Assembly: GCA_947259605.1 (NCBI GenBank)
Contig: CAMYMX010000079.1
Coordinates: 1 to 10,212, forward strand
Direction: 5' to 3'
From: an uncultured Polyangiaceae bacterium
Lineage (GTDB): Bacteria; Myxococcota_A; Polyangia; Polyangiales; Houyiibacteriaceae
Length of the DNA stretch: 10,212 bases
Shown here: piece by piece, positions 1 through 5,486 of the stretch
Numbering within the stretch: position 1 is the stretch's first letter
How the letters are laid out: each line of letters starts with the position of its first letter
The notes under the pieces: generated by a model
Database searches by the model: none
Told to the model about the DNA's origin: nothing
The model's input: the letters and a program-made list of their open reading frames with translations, nothing else
Made by a program: the position numbers and the translations under genes

Positions 1-10
1 AGAAGGCTGC

Positions 11-16
11 GGAGGA
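11..16 (+). promoter_or_regulatory. Shine-Dalgarno site of rpoA
   Basis: GGAGGA lies five bases before the ATG at 22. It would be only two bases from the alternative TTG at 19, so it decides the start in favour of the ATG. Confidence 0.8.
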
Positions 17-21
17 AATTG

Positions 22-1044
22 ATGACGAGTCCGACCCTAGTCGCACGCAACTGGCGAGAGCTCATTCGCCCGAGAACCGTACCGGTTGATCAGGAATCGC
101 TCAGCGATACCTACGGCAAATTCGTCGTAGAGCCGCTCGAGCGAGGTTTTGGCATCACGCTCGGCAACTCGCTGCGCCGCGTGTTGCTGTCCTCCCTTCA
201 GGGGGCGGCCATCACTGCCGTGAAGATCGACGGCGCGCTACACGAGTTCACCTCGGTTCCGGACGTCGTCGAGGACGTCACCGAGATGGTCCTCAACTTC
301 AAAGAGGTGGTCGTCCGTTCGCACACCGCGCGGACCCAGACGGTCCGCATCGAGAAGGAAGGCCCGGGCGTCGTGACGGCCGGCGACATCCAGGTCAGTG
401 ACCAGATCGAGATCCTCAATCCAGATCACAAAATCTGCACGCTGTCCAAGGGCGGCCGCTTCGCAGCCGAGCTCACGATCAACGTTGGCCACGGCTACGT
501 CCCTGCGGATCGCAACAAGACCGCGGGCATTCCGATTGGCACCATCGCCATCGACTCGCTGTTTTCGCCGATTCAAAAAGTGAATTACGCGGTGACCAAC
601 GCTCGTGTCGGTCAGATCACCGACTACGACAAGCTCACCCTCGAGCTCTGGACCGACGGCGCGGTGAAACCGGCTGATGCCGTCGCGTACGCCGCAAAAA
701 TCCTAAAGGATCAACTCACCATCTTCATCAACTTCGAAGAGCACGATGAGCCCGTCGAAGAGTCGAGCTCCGAGGAGCCGCTCAACGAGAACCTCTTCCG
801 CTCCGTCGACGAGCTCGAGCTCTCGGTTCGCTCCGCGAATTGCCTCCAGAACGCGAACATCAAGCTGATTGGCGAGCTGGTGCAGAAGAGCGAAGGCGAG
901 ATGCTCAAGACGAAGAACTTTGGGCGCAAATCGCTCAAGGAAATCAAGGAAATCCTGGCTGACATGGGTCTCTCCCTCGGTATGCAGATCGACCACTGGT
1001 CGCAGATGCTCGAGCGCTGGAAGACTCAGCAGGCCAGCCAATAA
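22..1044 (+). CDS. rpoA: DNA-directed RNA polymerase subunit alpha
   Basis: The alpha subunit dimerises to nucleate RNA polymerase assembly, and its C-terminal domain contacts UP elements and activators. The product is 340 aa, close to the usual 330-340. The N-terminal domain (about residues 20-235) carries the GNSLRRVLLSSL segment near residues 48-59, typical of the dimerisation helix. After an acidic linker (about 240-255) the C-terminal domain has RSANCL at 270-275, which aligns with the E. coli Arg265/Asn268 DNA-contact region, then LKTKNFGRKSLKEIKE and GLSLGM, all hallmark alphaCTD features. I chose the ATG at 22 over the in-frame TTG at 19 because GGAGGA at 11-16 is then correctly spaced. 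rplQ follows after 32 bases in the same direction, the usual end of the ribosomal-protein operon. Identification is secure. Confidence 0.99.
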   Translation: MTSPTLVARNWRELIRPRTVPVDQESLSDTYGKFVVEPLERGFGITLGNSLRRVLLSSLQGAAITAVKIDGALHEFTSVPDVVEDVTEMVLNFKEVVVRSHTARTQTVRIEKEGPGVVTAGDIQVSDQIEILNPDHKICTLSKGGRFAAELTINVGHGYVPADRNKTAGIPIGTIAIDSLFSPIQKVNYAVTNARVGQITDYDKLTLELWTDGAVKPADAVAYAAKILKDQLTIFINFEEHDEPVEESSSEEPLNENLFRSVDELELSVRSANCLQNANIKLIGELVQKSEGEMLKTKNFGRKSLKEIKEILADMGLSLGMQIDHWSQMLERWKTQQASQ

Positions 1045-1076
1045 CGTAGTCATAGATGGGTCGCGGGTAGGTCGTC

Positions 1077-1553
1077 ATGAGGCATCAAAAGGCAGGCAGA
1101 AAGTTCGGTCGCAACACCAGCCATCGCCGAGCCATGTTCAGAAACATGGCGGGCAATCTGGTATTGCACGAGCAGATCAAGACGACCGATGCAAAGGCCA
1201 TGGAGCTCCGGCGCATCGCCGAGCGCTTGCTCACCAAGGCCATCCGCCTCGGTGACGACCTCACGGTCGACGTGGCCAAGGTGAAGGACGAGGCCGAGCG
1301 CGCGCGCATTCTGTCCCGGCGCCTCCACGCCCGCCGCCAGGTGGCCCGCTTCCTTCCGAAGCAGCTCGTCAAGACCAACCCCGACGGCACCGTCGAAGAG
1401 GTGGACCTCATCCATAAGCTTTTCACCGAGCTCGCGCCCCGCTACCTGGAACGAGCCAAGGCTGACAAGGGCGGCGGCTATACCAGAGTCATCAAGGTGA
1501 ACCGCCGGCGTGGAGACAATGCTCCAATGTCCTTGATCGAGTTTCTCGACTAG
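1077..1553 (+). CDS. rplQ: 50S ribosomal protein L17
   Basis: L17 is a structural protein of the large ribosomal subunit. The N-terminus MRHQKAGRKFGRNTSHRRAM, followed by the LVLHEQIKTTDAKAMELRRIAERLLTKA region, is diagnostic. The product is 158 aa, longer than the roughly 120-130 aa of E. coli-type L17. The extra length lies between the RRLHARRQVARFL segment (about residues 81-93) and the C-terminal GGGYTRVIKVNRRRGDNAPM segment. The ending VNRRRGDNAPMSLIEFLD is typical (family proteins end with a similar R-x-GD-x-A-x-M-x-x-x-EL motif). It directly follows rpoA, as in most bacteria. The ribosome-binding site is weak (GGTAGG at 1066-1071), which suggests coupling to rpoA translation. The stop codon abuts the stop of the convergent gene at 1554, and I see no clear terminator between them. 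Confidence 0.98.
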   Translation: MRHQKAGRKFGRNTSHRRAMFRNMAGNLVLHEQIKTTDAKAMELRRIAERLLTKAIRLGDDLTVDVAKVKDEAERARILSRRLHARRQVARFLPKQLVKTNPDGTVEEVDLIHKLFTELAPRYLERAKADKGGGYTRVIKVNRRRGDNAPMSLIEFLD

Positions 1554-1973
1554 TTAGCTCCTAGCGCTCTGACGATCGACTCTTTCCTTGGTTGGGAACC
1601 GGAGGATCATGAGGATCCAGGCGACCGCGAAGAACGGCACGACGATGGTCGGTGGCGCTCCGAGGAAGCCGAGGACGAGACCGAAAATCGCTACGCTCTC
1701 GGCGAGTGCTAGCGCGACGATGAGGGTCGTCAGGTAGCCGCCGTCGTGCGTCACCGTCGAGGTGTCGCGCGCAGGGCGCCTGCGCAGCATCATCCTCGGT
1801 GCCATGAGACTTGCCCCTGCGGTCGTCACGGCCGCGAAGGCAAGCGGGTACAGGAGGGTCTCCCAGCTGCTGCCGGTCTGCAATTCAACCACCTCGAGAA
1901 CGAGCAAGTAGATCAGTGTTGAAGCGAATAGGGCGGCCCAGAGGATACGAGGAACCAACAGCGAATCTTTCAT
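1554..1973 (-). CDS. small four-helix membrane protein, unknown function
   Basis: A 139-aa protein that I cannot assign to a named family. Four hydrophobic segments are visible at about residues 8-29, 38-58, 80-104 and 108-125. A basic loop (RMMLRRRPAR, about 60-69) lies between the second and third, and a charged tail (PTKERVDRQSARS) ends the protein. The third helix contains ALAESVAIFGLVLGFLG with a glutamate at residue 92. This resembles the ion-binding helix of rotary ATPase c subunits, but the four-helix layout and the loop do not fit an ordinary c subunit. The frame stays open for 35 codons upstream, to 2078. I prefer the ATG at 1973 because the upstream translation is not hydrophobic and looks like intergenic sequence. 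It converges on rplQ with no gap and is divergent from the gene at 2183. A real gene is likely; its role is unknown. Confidence 0.75.
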   Translation of the reverse strand: MKDSLLVPRILWAALFASTLIYLLVLEVVELQTGSSWETLLYPLAFAAVTTAGASLMAPRMMLRRRPARDTSTVTHDGGYLTTLIVALALAESVAIFGLVLGFLGAPPTIVVPFFAVAWILMILRFPTKERVDRQSARS

Positions 1974-2031
1974 GACCTGATGATGACATTGCAGGTTCGT
2001 CGCTCCCAAATAGGGAAGGCCGGACCAGGCA

Positions 2032-2076
2032 GCCGCCCGGGACTGCGGAGCCCCAAAGACGGACGCCGCCCGGGAC
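2032..2076. repeat. 12-bp direct repeat pair in a divergent intergenic region
   Basis: GCCGCCCGGGAC occurs at 2032-2043 and again, perfectly, at 2065-2076, 33 bases from start to start (about three helical turns). The pair lies between the divergent starts at 1973 and 2183, so it could be a paired protein-binding site. No regulator is encoded nearby. The rest of 1974-2182 shows no convincing promoter hexamers. Confidence 0.5.
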
Positions 2077-2182
2077 ATGGGTTTCGGAGAACAATTGCGT
2101 ATATCGGCGATGTAGCCGCAGGCGTAGGCTCCGGGATCCTACGGCGAGCGGTGGGCGTTCGCCGGCGCAAAGGAGCGAGACG

Positions 2183-2533
2183 ATGGCTGATGCAGCAATT
2201 GTAATTCGATGGAATCGCGTCGTACCAGGACGCGAGCAGCAGGGCCTTTCAATCTTTGGCCAGTCTTTGGAGTACTACGGCACCCTGCAAAGCAAGGGTG
2301 CAATCGAGAGCTTTGAGCCCGTGATCTTCAACCCAACCGGCGGCGACCTGAACGGGATCATTCTCATTCGTGGAAGCGCGGACCAACTCGACGCGCTCAA
2401 GCGCGAGGACCGGTTCATCGATCTCATGATGCGCGCGGCGCACGCTTGCGAGGGCCTGGGCGTGAACGACGCCTATCTCGAAGGTGAGCTCCAAAAGCGC
2501 ATGGCGCGCTGGACGCAGATCATCAGCGAATAA
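2183..2533 (+). CDS. small soluble protein, possible ferredoxin-like (dimeric alpha/beta barrel) fold
   Basis: A 116-aa soluble protein with no signal peptide and no membrane segment. I cannot name its family. The alternation of short hydrophobic strands (AIVIRWNRV, FEPVIF, NGIILIRG) with amphipathic helices (about residues 20-37, 66-72 and 77-90) fits a ferredoxin-like or dimeric alpha/beta-barrel domain, as in small monooxygenase-like and EthD-like proteins. That fold is inference only, and no catalytic residues are evident. The start is well supported: AAAGGAG at 2169-2175 lies seven bases before the ATG. The gene is monocistronic in this window. Its stop codon is four bases before the structured element starting at 2538, which may act as its 3' end. 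Confidence 0.8.
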   Translation: MADAAIVIRWNRVVPGREQQGLSIFGQSLEYYGTLQSKGAIESFEPVIFNPTGGDLNGIILIRGSADQLDALKREDRFIDLMMRAAHACEGLGVNDAYLEGELQKRMARWTQIISE

Positions 2534-2537
2534 TACC

Positions 2538-2722
2538 GGGGCGCGGCGGAGCGCGACACGCGGGTTCAGCGGACGGGGCGCCTTGCAGAGGTGGCCGGAA
2601 GGACTGCGAGCAGGGGCCACGCAAGGCGCCCCTCGGAGCTCGCGCCAATCGGGGCAGATTGCTGTCTTACCGATTGTCACTCACACGCCGCCGAACCCCC
2701 GCATCACGCTCCGCCGCGCCCC
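2538..2722 (-). repeat. 185-bp element with 35-bp inverted arms and two internal hairpins; possible structured RNA
   Basis: The arms at 2538-2572 and 2688-2722 are inverted copies matching at 30 of 35 positions. They open with the same 16 bases, GGGGCGCGGCGGAGCG, and similarity stops sharply outside. Between the arms are a perfect 12-bp plus 6-bp hairpin (2575-2632) and a 7-bp hairpin (2646-2676), so the whole can fold as a three-way junction. Read as minus-strand RNA, four of the five arm mismatches become G-U pairs and only one G-G mismatch remains. Read as plus-strand RNA, all five are true mismatches. The element lies between convergent genes, starting 4 bases after the stop at 2533 and about 120 bases past the Rieske stop. 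It may be a structured 3' UTR, a small RNA, a MITE/REP-like repeat or a two-way terminator. The repeat is seen directly; its role is not known. Confidence 0.7.
2575..2632. repeat. strong perfect hairpin inside the inverted-repeat element
   Basis: GGGGCGCCTTGC at 2575-2586 is the exact reverse complement of 2621-2632. After a four-base bulge (2587-2590), GTGGCC at 2591-2596 pairs with GGCCAC at 2615-2620. Total 18 base pairs around an 18-base loop. No T-run follows on either strand, so it is not a standard intrinsic terminator. Confidence 0.75.
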
Positions 2723-2781
2723 TCCGCACGTTGATGTCAGCGCTAGGGTGGGTTTCAGTGTCAGCAAGCCGATACCTTGCT

Positions 2782-2804
2782 CCCGAAGGCCTGCGGTCTT
2801 CGGG
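2782..2804 (-). terminator. hairpin downstream of the Rieske gene, possible terminator
   Basis: CCCGAAG (2782-2788) and CTTCGGG (2798-2804) form a perfect 7-bp stem. Three more inner pairs (one G-U) leave a three-base loop. It lies 38-60 bases past the Rieske stop codon. It lacks a U-tract, so it may instead protect the transcript end or act with the next hairpin. Confidence 0.4.
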
Positions 2805-2821
2805 TAGATGATCGCGTTTGG

Positions 2822-2843
2822 GATCGCGTCCCGGCCCGCGATC
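2822..2843 (-). terminator. inverted repeat overlapping the Rieske stop codon
   Basis: GATCGCG (2822-2828) and CGCGATC (2837-2843) are perfect 7-bp inverted arms with an 8-base spacer, and the outer arm overlaps the TGA of the minus-strand Rieske gene. A further GATCGCG copy lies at 2810-2816. It could be a 3'-end hairpin; there is no U-tract. Confidence 0.35.
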
Positions 2844-3828
2844 AGGCTGCGACGACGGGCAGCTGGGTGGGCTTCGCGATGTTCTCGACGTAGAACTGCT
2901 TGCAGTACCGTCTGTATTCCCCGATCGGTCCGTCACCCTCGGCGAGGATGGGCTTTTCGACGTAGCGCTTGGTTTCCCAGATCGGAGCGTCCTGGCCGAC
3001 CTCTCGATTGAGGCCCCAGGTTGCTGCGCTGCGGACGATGTGTGCCAACGGTCGCACTCCGACCTGCTTCACCGACGATGCGGTGCGCAGGATGATCTTG
3101 CCCTGGTCGACCGGACTCGACATCACCAGCAGATGGATCTCGATGCCGAAGCGCTCGATGCTCACGCGGACCAGGGAGTATCCGAGCCCGTGAACCTCGA
3201 CGCGGAACTTGGCGACGAAACTGAGCTTGCTGCCGAGCGGATATTGAATTCCGTAGGCACCCTTCAACAGATGGCCGTCGACCTCGAGGTCTCCTTCGGT
3301 CCAGGCACCGCCGAAGCCGTGCACTTGAACGAAGTGCCCGATGTCGACGCTATTCTCACTGGTTTCCTGAGGGTGGCTGTTCACCTCCATCGTCCGAGTG
3401 CTGAAGCCCGTCCATCCTTCGGCCGGGCCCGGCAAAACCGGGACTTCCCAATCGGGCTGCTTCCCTTCGGGGTGGTACCAGGCGAAAATGTACCCGTTGT
3501 GCTCGCGCACCGGCCACGTCGAGAGCTTGGCCTTGCGCGGGACTGCCTTGCCGTAGGCGGTCTTCACGCAGCGGCCGTCGCCTCCGAATTCGAAGCCGTG
3601 AAATGCGCATCGGAGGTTCTCGCCCTCTACCTTGCCTGCGCCAAGATGCGCGCCCAAGTGCGGGCAATACGCGCCGGTAAGCCGCGCTTCGCCGGACTCG
3701 GTTCGGTAGAGAATGAGCTCCTCCCCGAAGTACTTCACCGGCAGAATCTGGCCCGCACGAACCTCTTTCGAGGTGGCGACCGTGTACCAACCAAGAGGAA
3801 TGCCTGGAAAACGATAGTTCTCAACCAC
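2842..3828 (-). CDS. Rieske non-heme iron oxygenase, DAF-36/Neverland/KshA-like
   Basis: Predicted to oxidise a sterol or steroid using O2 and electrons from a separate reductase, which is not encoded here. From the GTG at 3828 the protein is 328 aa. The Rieske domain has C55-P-H57 and C74-x2-H77 for the 2Fe-2S cluster. The catalytic domain has ENSVDIGHFVQVHG with D162, H165 and H170, and D280 (GQDAPIW) is placed where the family's third iron ligand lies. The C-terminal segment with KRYVEKPIL, DGPIG, RRY and QFYVE recalls DAF-36 (cholesterol 7-desaturase) and KshA (3-ketosteroid 9alpha-hydroxylase) as I remember them. The bacterial C-4 demethylase oxygenase SdmA is another candidate. The frame extends to 3948, but that stretch is low in domain character and holds operator-like repeats. 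It is divergent from a sterol C5-desaturase-like gene, which supports sterol chemistry. The exact reaction is uncertain. Confidence 0.88.
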   Translation of the reverse strand: MVENYRFPGIPLGWYTVATSKEVRAGQILPVKYFGEELILYRTESGEARLTGAYCPHLGAHLGAGKVEGENLRCAFHGFEFGGDGRCVKTAYGKAVPRKAKLSTWPVREHNGYIFAWYHPEGKQPDWEVPVLPGPAEGWTGFSTRTMEVNSHPQETSENSVDIGHFVQVHGFGGAWTEGDLEVDGHLLKGAYGIQYPLGSKLSFVAKFRVEVHGLGYSLVRVSIERFGIEIHLLVMSSPVDQGKIILRTASSVKQVGVRPLAHIVRSAATWGLNREVGQDAPIWETKRYVEKPILAEGDGPIGEYRRYCKQFYVENIAKPTQLPVVAA

Positions 3829-3833
3829 TGTGA

Positions 3834-3839
3834 CTCTCC
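3834..3839 (-). promoter_or_regulatory. Shine-Dalgarno site setting the Rieske start at 3828
   Basis: On the minus strand GGAGAG precedes the GTG at 3828 by five bases. This supports the GTG start, 40 codons shorter than the longest frame (ATG at 3948). Confidence 0.6.
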
Positions 3840-3913
3840 AACGGAAGGCTCTCGCAGACCCTCTCTCGTCGGGCAATGTAGGCTCATCCCCGTTTCCGGG
3901 CCGAAAAAGCGGC

Positions 3914-3962
3914 CGAACGGCGCTCAGCTCGGGGTGAACCGTTGTCAACCGGGGGCGAACGG
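3914..3962. promoter_or_regulatory. three GAAC motifs at an exact 21-bp period, candidate operator array
   Basis: CGAACGG (3914-3920), TGAACCG (3935-3941) and CGAACGG (3956-3962) recur exactly 21 bases apart, which puts them on the same DNA face. The first two units share 13 of 21 positions, each ending in a G-run. The array lies in the control region between the divergent Rieske and desaturase genes. A TTGACA-like hexamer (minus strand, 3943-3948) overlaps the middle unit, but I find no matching -10. The regulator is not in this window. Confidence 0.4.
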
Positions 3963-3980
3963 TCCCCTCCTTGACGACAA

Positions 3981-4004
3981 GCGCGAAAATGCCTTGTTTC
4001 GCGC
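3981..4004. promoter_or_regulatory. perfect 8-8-8 inverted repeat, candidate repressor operator
   Basis: GCGCGAAA (3981-3988) and TTTCGCGC (3997-4004) are perfect inverted arms with an 8-base spacer. A nested overlapping pair, ACAAG (3977-3981) and CTTGT (3993-3997), is also present, and a partial third copy TTTCGCG lies at 4017-4023. The size and symmetry suit a dimeric repressor such as a TetR-type protein. It lies upstream of the desaturase gene and just beyond the 21-bp array. Confidence 0.45.
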
Positions 4005-4038
4005 CTACTTGCGACCTTTCGCGGAGACCGCCGATCTC

Positions 4039-4066
4039 TTTACAAGGCTCACGAAGCCGATATTAA
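4039..4066 (+). promoter_or_regulatory. candidate promoter of the sterol desaturase gene
   Basis: TTTACA (4039-4044, five of six matches to the sigma-70 -35 hexamer) is followed after 16 bases by TATTAA (4061-4066, four of six). Transcription would begin at about 4073, next to the predicted GTG start at 4074, implying a leaderless or nearly leaderless mRNA. Confidence 0.4.
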
Positions 4067-4073
4067 CGCGTCT

Positions 4074-4907
4074 GTGATTGCACGTTTGCTAGGTCTGCCG
4101 GACACGCCCGCTGTGATGTTCCTCGTCTTCGCCGGCGGCGGGATGCTCTACTTTTTCTCGATCGCCTCGGTGGCGTACTTTCTCTATTTCAAGAAGTTCA
4201 AGGATCGCTTTCACCCGGACTACGAGCTCGATGCCAAAGAGATGAAGTCCGCCATCAAGTGGGTCGTCATCGGGATCATCGGTAACGGGGTCCTGATGCT
4301 TCCAATCCACCTGCTCATCGCGAAGAACTACTCGAAGATGTACTACGACGTCAGCGACCACGGCTGGGCTTGGATGTTCGCGCAGGTGGTTTTGCTCCTC
4401 GTCTTCACCGAGACGCTGATTTATTGGACGCACTACGCGTTTCACCGCGTCCCCTGGCTTTGGAAGTACGTTCACGAGCGGCACCACAAGTACCGAGTGC
4501 CGCAGCCGTATTCCGCATTGTCCTTCAATCCGATGGACTCTTTTCTGCAAGCGGTTCCACACCACATTGCGGCGTTTTTCTTTCCGGTTCACGCGGTCGT
4601 CTACGTTGCCTCGGTGACCTTCGTGACGCTGTGGGCGGTTTGCATTCACGATCGCGTGAGCTTTTTCCGCTGGCCCTGGCTCAACTACACGGATCACCAC
4701 ACGCTTCATCACTGGTACAGCGACTTCAACCTCGGCCAGTACTTCACGTTCTGGGATCGGCTCGTCGGGACCTATCGAAGCCCGAAGGTCAATTACGAAG
4801 ATGTGCCCGAAGGCATCATTTATCGGCCGCGGAGTGCGCCCCCGATTGCGACGGCGCCCTCTGCGCTCGGTGGGCGCTCCGCCAATCGTCCGCTCGTCAG
4901 CGGGTGA
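4074..4907 (+). CDS. sterol C5-desaturase-like membrane di-iron oxygenase (ERG3/SC5D type)
   Basis: Predicted integral-membrane di-iron enzyme of the fatty-acid-hydroxylase/sterol-desaturase superfamily. ERG3/SC5D enzymes introduce the C5-C6 double bond into sterols. The protein is 277 aa. Hydrophobic segments lie at about 15-39, 62-83, 100-118 and 164-191. The iron-binding histidine boxes are H120-x3-H124, H134-x2-H137-H138 and H209-x2-H212-H213. Flanking text such as KYRVPQPYSA, NPMDSFLQAVPHH and FNLGQYFTFWDRLVG closely recalls eukaryotic lathosterol oxidase, which favours this subgroup over carotenoid hydroxylases or alkylglycerol monooxygenase. The GTG start has no Shine-Dalgarno. The next in-frame ATG (4116) has none either and would cut into the first helix. 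The C-terminal 25 residues are Ala/Pro-rich and unlike the rest. It is divergent from the Rieske gene and overlaps convergent acyP by 11 bases. Family is firm; the natural substrate is inferred. Confidence 0.9.
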   Translation: MIARLLGLPDTPAVMFLVFAGGGMLYFFSIASVAYFLYFKKFKDRFHPDYELDAKEMKSAIKWVVIGIIGNGVLMLPIHLLIAKNYSKMYYDVSDHGWAWMFAQVVLLLVFTETLIYWTHYAFHRVPWLWKYVHERHHKYRVPQPYSALSFNPMDSFLQAVPHHIAAFFFPVHAVVYVASVTFVTLWAVCIHDRVSFFRWPWLNYTDHHTLHHWYSDFNLGQYFTFWDRLVGTYRSPKVNYEDVPEGIIYRPRSAPPIATAPSALGGRSANRPLVSG

Positions 4908-5175
4908 TGCGGAAATCCGTGTACTCGCCCGTGTAACTTCGCCAGCGGACATCGACCGCGTCGACTCTTGCCGTTGAAGGGCCAGCGTGCGCCCAGTTCA
5001 AGAAGTCTTTCACGTCGTCCTCTTCGCCCTCGGCGACAATCTCGACCGAGCCGTCGCCTCGGTTTTTCACCCAGCCACTCAAGCCGTGCTGCCTCGCTTC
5101 GCGCTGCGCGGTGGCCCGAAAGTAGACGCCCTGCACGCGACCCCGGACGACGAGGTGAATTCGCTTTTGGCCCAT
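4897..5175 (-). CDS. acyP: acylphosphatase
   Basis: A small cytoplasmic enzyme hydrolysing acyl phosphates such as acetyl phosphate or carbamoyl phosphate. The 92-aa length is standard. Both signatures are present: GRVQGVYFR at 12-20, with R20 as the phosphate-binding arginine, and GWVKNRGDGSVE at 34-45, with N38 as the catalytic asparagine. It is probably the last gene of a minus-strand set with the DUF1145 gene (37-base gap) and the phosphatase upstream. Its 3' end overlaps the 3' end of the convergent desaturase gene by 11 bases, so read-through of either gene would be antisense to the other. The start ATG has only a poor ribosome-binding site, consistent with expression from the upstream genes. 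Confidence 0.96.
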   Translation of the reverse strand: MGQKRIHLVVRGRVQGVYFRATAQREARQHGLSGWVKNRGDGSVEIVAEGEEDDVKDFLNWAHAGPSTARVDAVDVRWRSYTGEYTDFRITR

Positions 5176-5212
5176 CGCTCAGTTATTGCCCATCGGCTCG
5201 GCGCCGCAAACC

Positions 5213-5473
5213 TCAACCGTACCGCACGCCCAAGACGTGGAAGTAGCCGAAAACCAGAAGCTTTCCGACATGGCTGCGGATCGAGCCACCGGCCTCGGCC
5301 GCAAGCCCCTTGGCGAAGGCAAAGGCTTCCGCCGCATGAACCGCCAAGAGGCCCAAGAACAGCATTTGGCCGATTCCTGCCTGCGGTACGGACGCTGGTG
5401 CGAGGAACGAAAGAACGCCCCAGGCCCATCCTGCGAGCACGAGGACTTTTCCGAGCGCGATCGCGAGCTTCAT
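5213..5473 (-). CDS. DUF1145-like small membrane protein
   Basis: An 86-aa protein of unknown function. Hydrophobic stretches lie at about residues 3-27 and 33-53, and a third weaker one at about 70-84. The layout and the conserved-looking motifs LGLLAVHAAEAFAF (with His and Glu in the second helix) and KLLVFGYFHVLGVRYG at the C-terminus match my memory of the DUF1145 family, which includes E. coli YhhL and is found in many proteobacteria. It starts 13 bases after the stop of the phosphatase gene and ends 37 bases before acyP on the same strand, so the three are probably cotranscribed. The start has no strong ribosome-binding site. Family assignment is from motif memory and is moderately sure; no biochemical role is known to me. 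Confidence 0.7.
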   Translation of the reverse strand: MKLAIALGKVLVLAGWAWGVLSFLAPASVPQAGIGQMLFLGLLAVHAAEAFAFAKGLAAEAGGSIRSHVGKLLVFGYFHVLGVRYG

Positions 5474-5486
5474 ACGCGGAGCATAC

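Noticed and set aside
1545..1575. Shared terminator between rplQ and the convergent gene
   Set aside because: Only a short AGCGCT palindrome is visible, with no stable stem or T-run on either strand.
2091..2202. Inverted 8-mers ACAATTGC (2091-2098) and GCAATTGT (2195-2202)
   Set aside because: The core CAATTG is itself a palindrome, the two are over 90 bases apart, and the second lies inside the coding region; chance is the simplest explanation.
2560..2575. tRNA T-arm-like GGGTTCAGCGG
   Set aside because: No acceptor stem, anticodon arm or GTTCRANYC consensus is present; the sequence is part of the inverted repeat arm.
2591..2620. Possible signal recognition particle RNA-like loop (GGCCGGAAGGAC with AGCAGG)
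   Set aside because: The pieces resemble the SRP tip motif, but the symmetric internal loop and the pairing of the true motif are missing; the bases belong to the hairpin at 2575-2632.
3829..3948. N-terminal extension of the Rieske protein from an ATG at 3948
   Set aside because: The 40 extra residues lack domain character and cover the operator-like motifs; the GTG at 3828 has a well-placed GGAGAG.
2818..4077. Long plus-strand open frame (419 codons) covering the Rieske gene
   Set aside because: It is antisense to a gene with complete Rieske and iron-binding motifs. GC-rich coding DNA commonly leaves the opposite strand open, and its translation shows no domain.
4089..4952. Minus-strand open frame opposite the sterol desaturase
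   Set aside because: The translation is rich in Arg, Glu, Val and His without domain pattern, while the plus strand has three histidine boxes and clear membrane helices.
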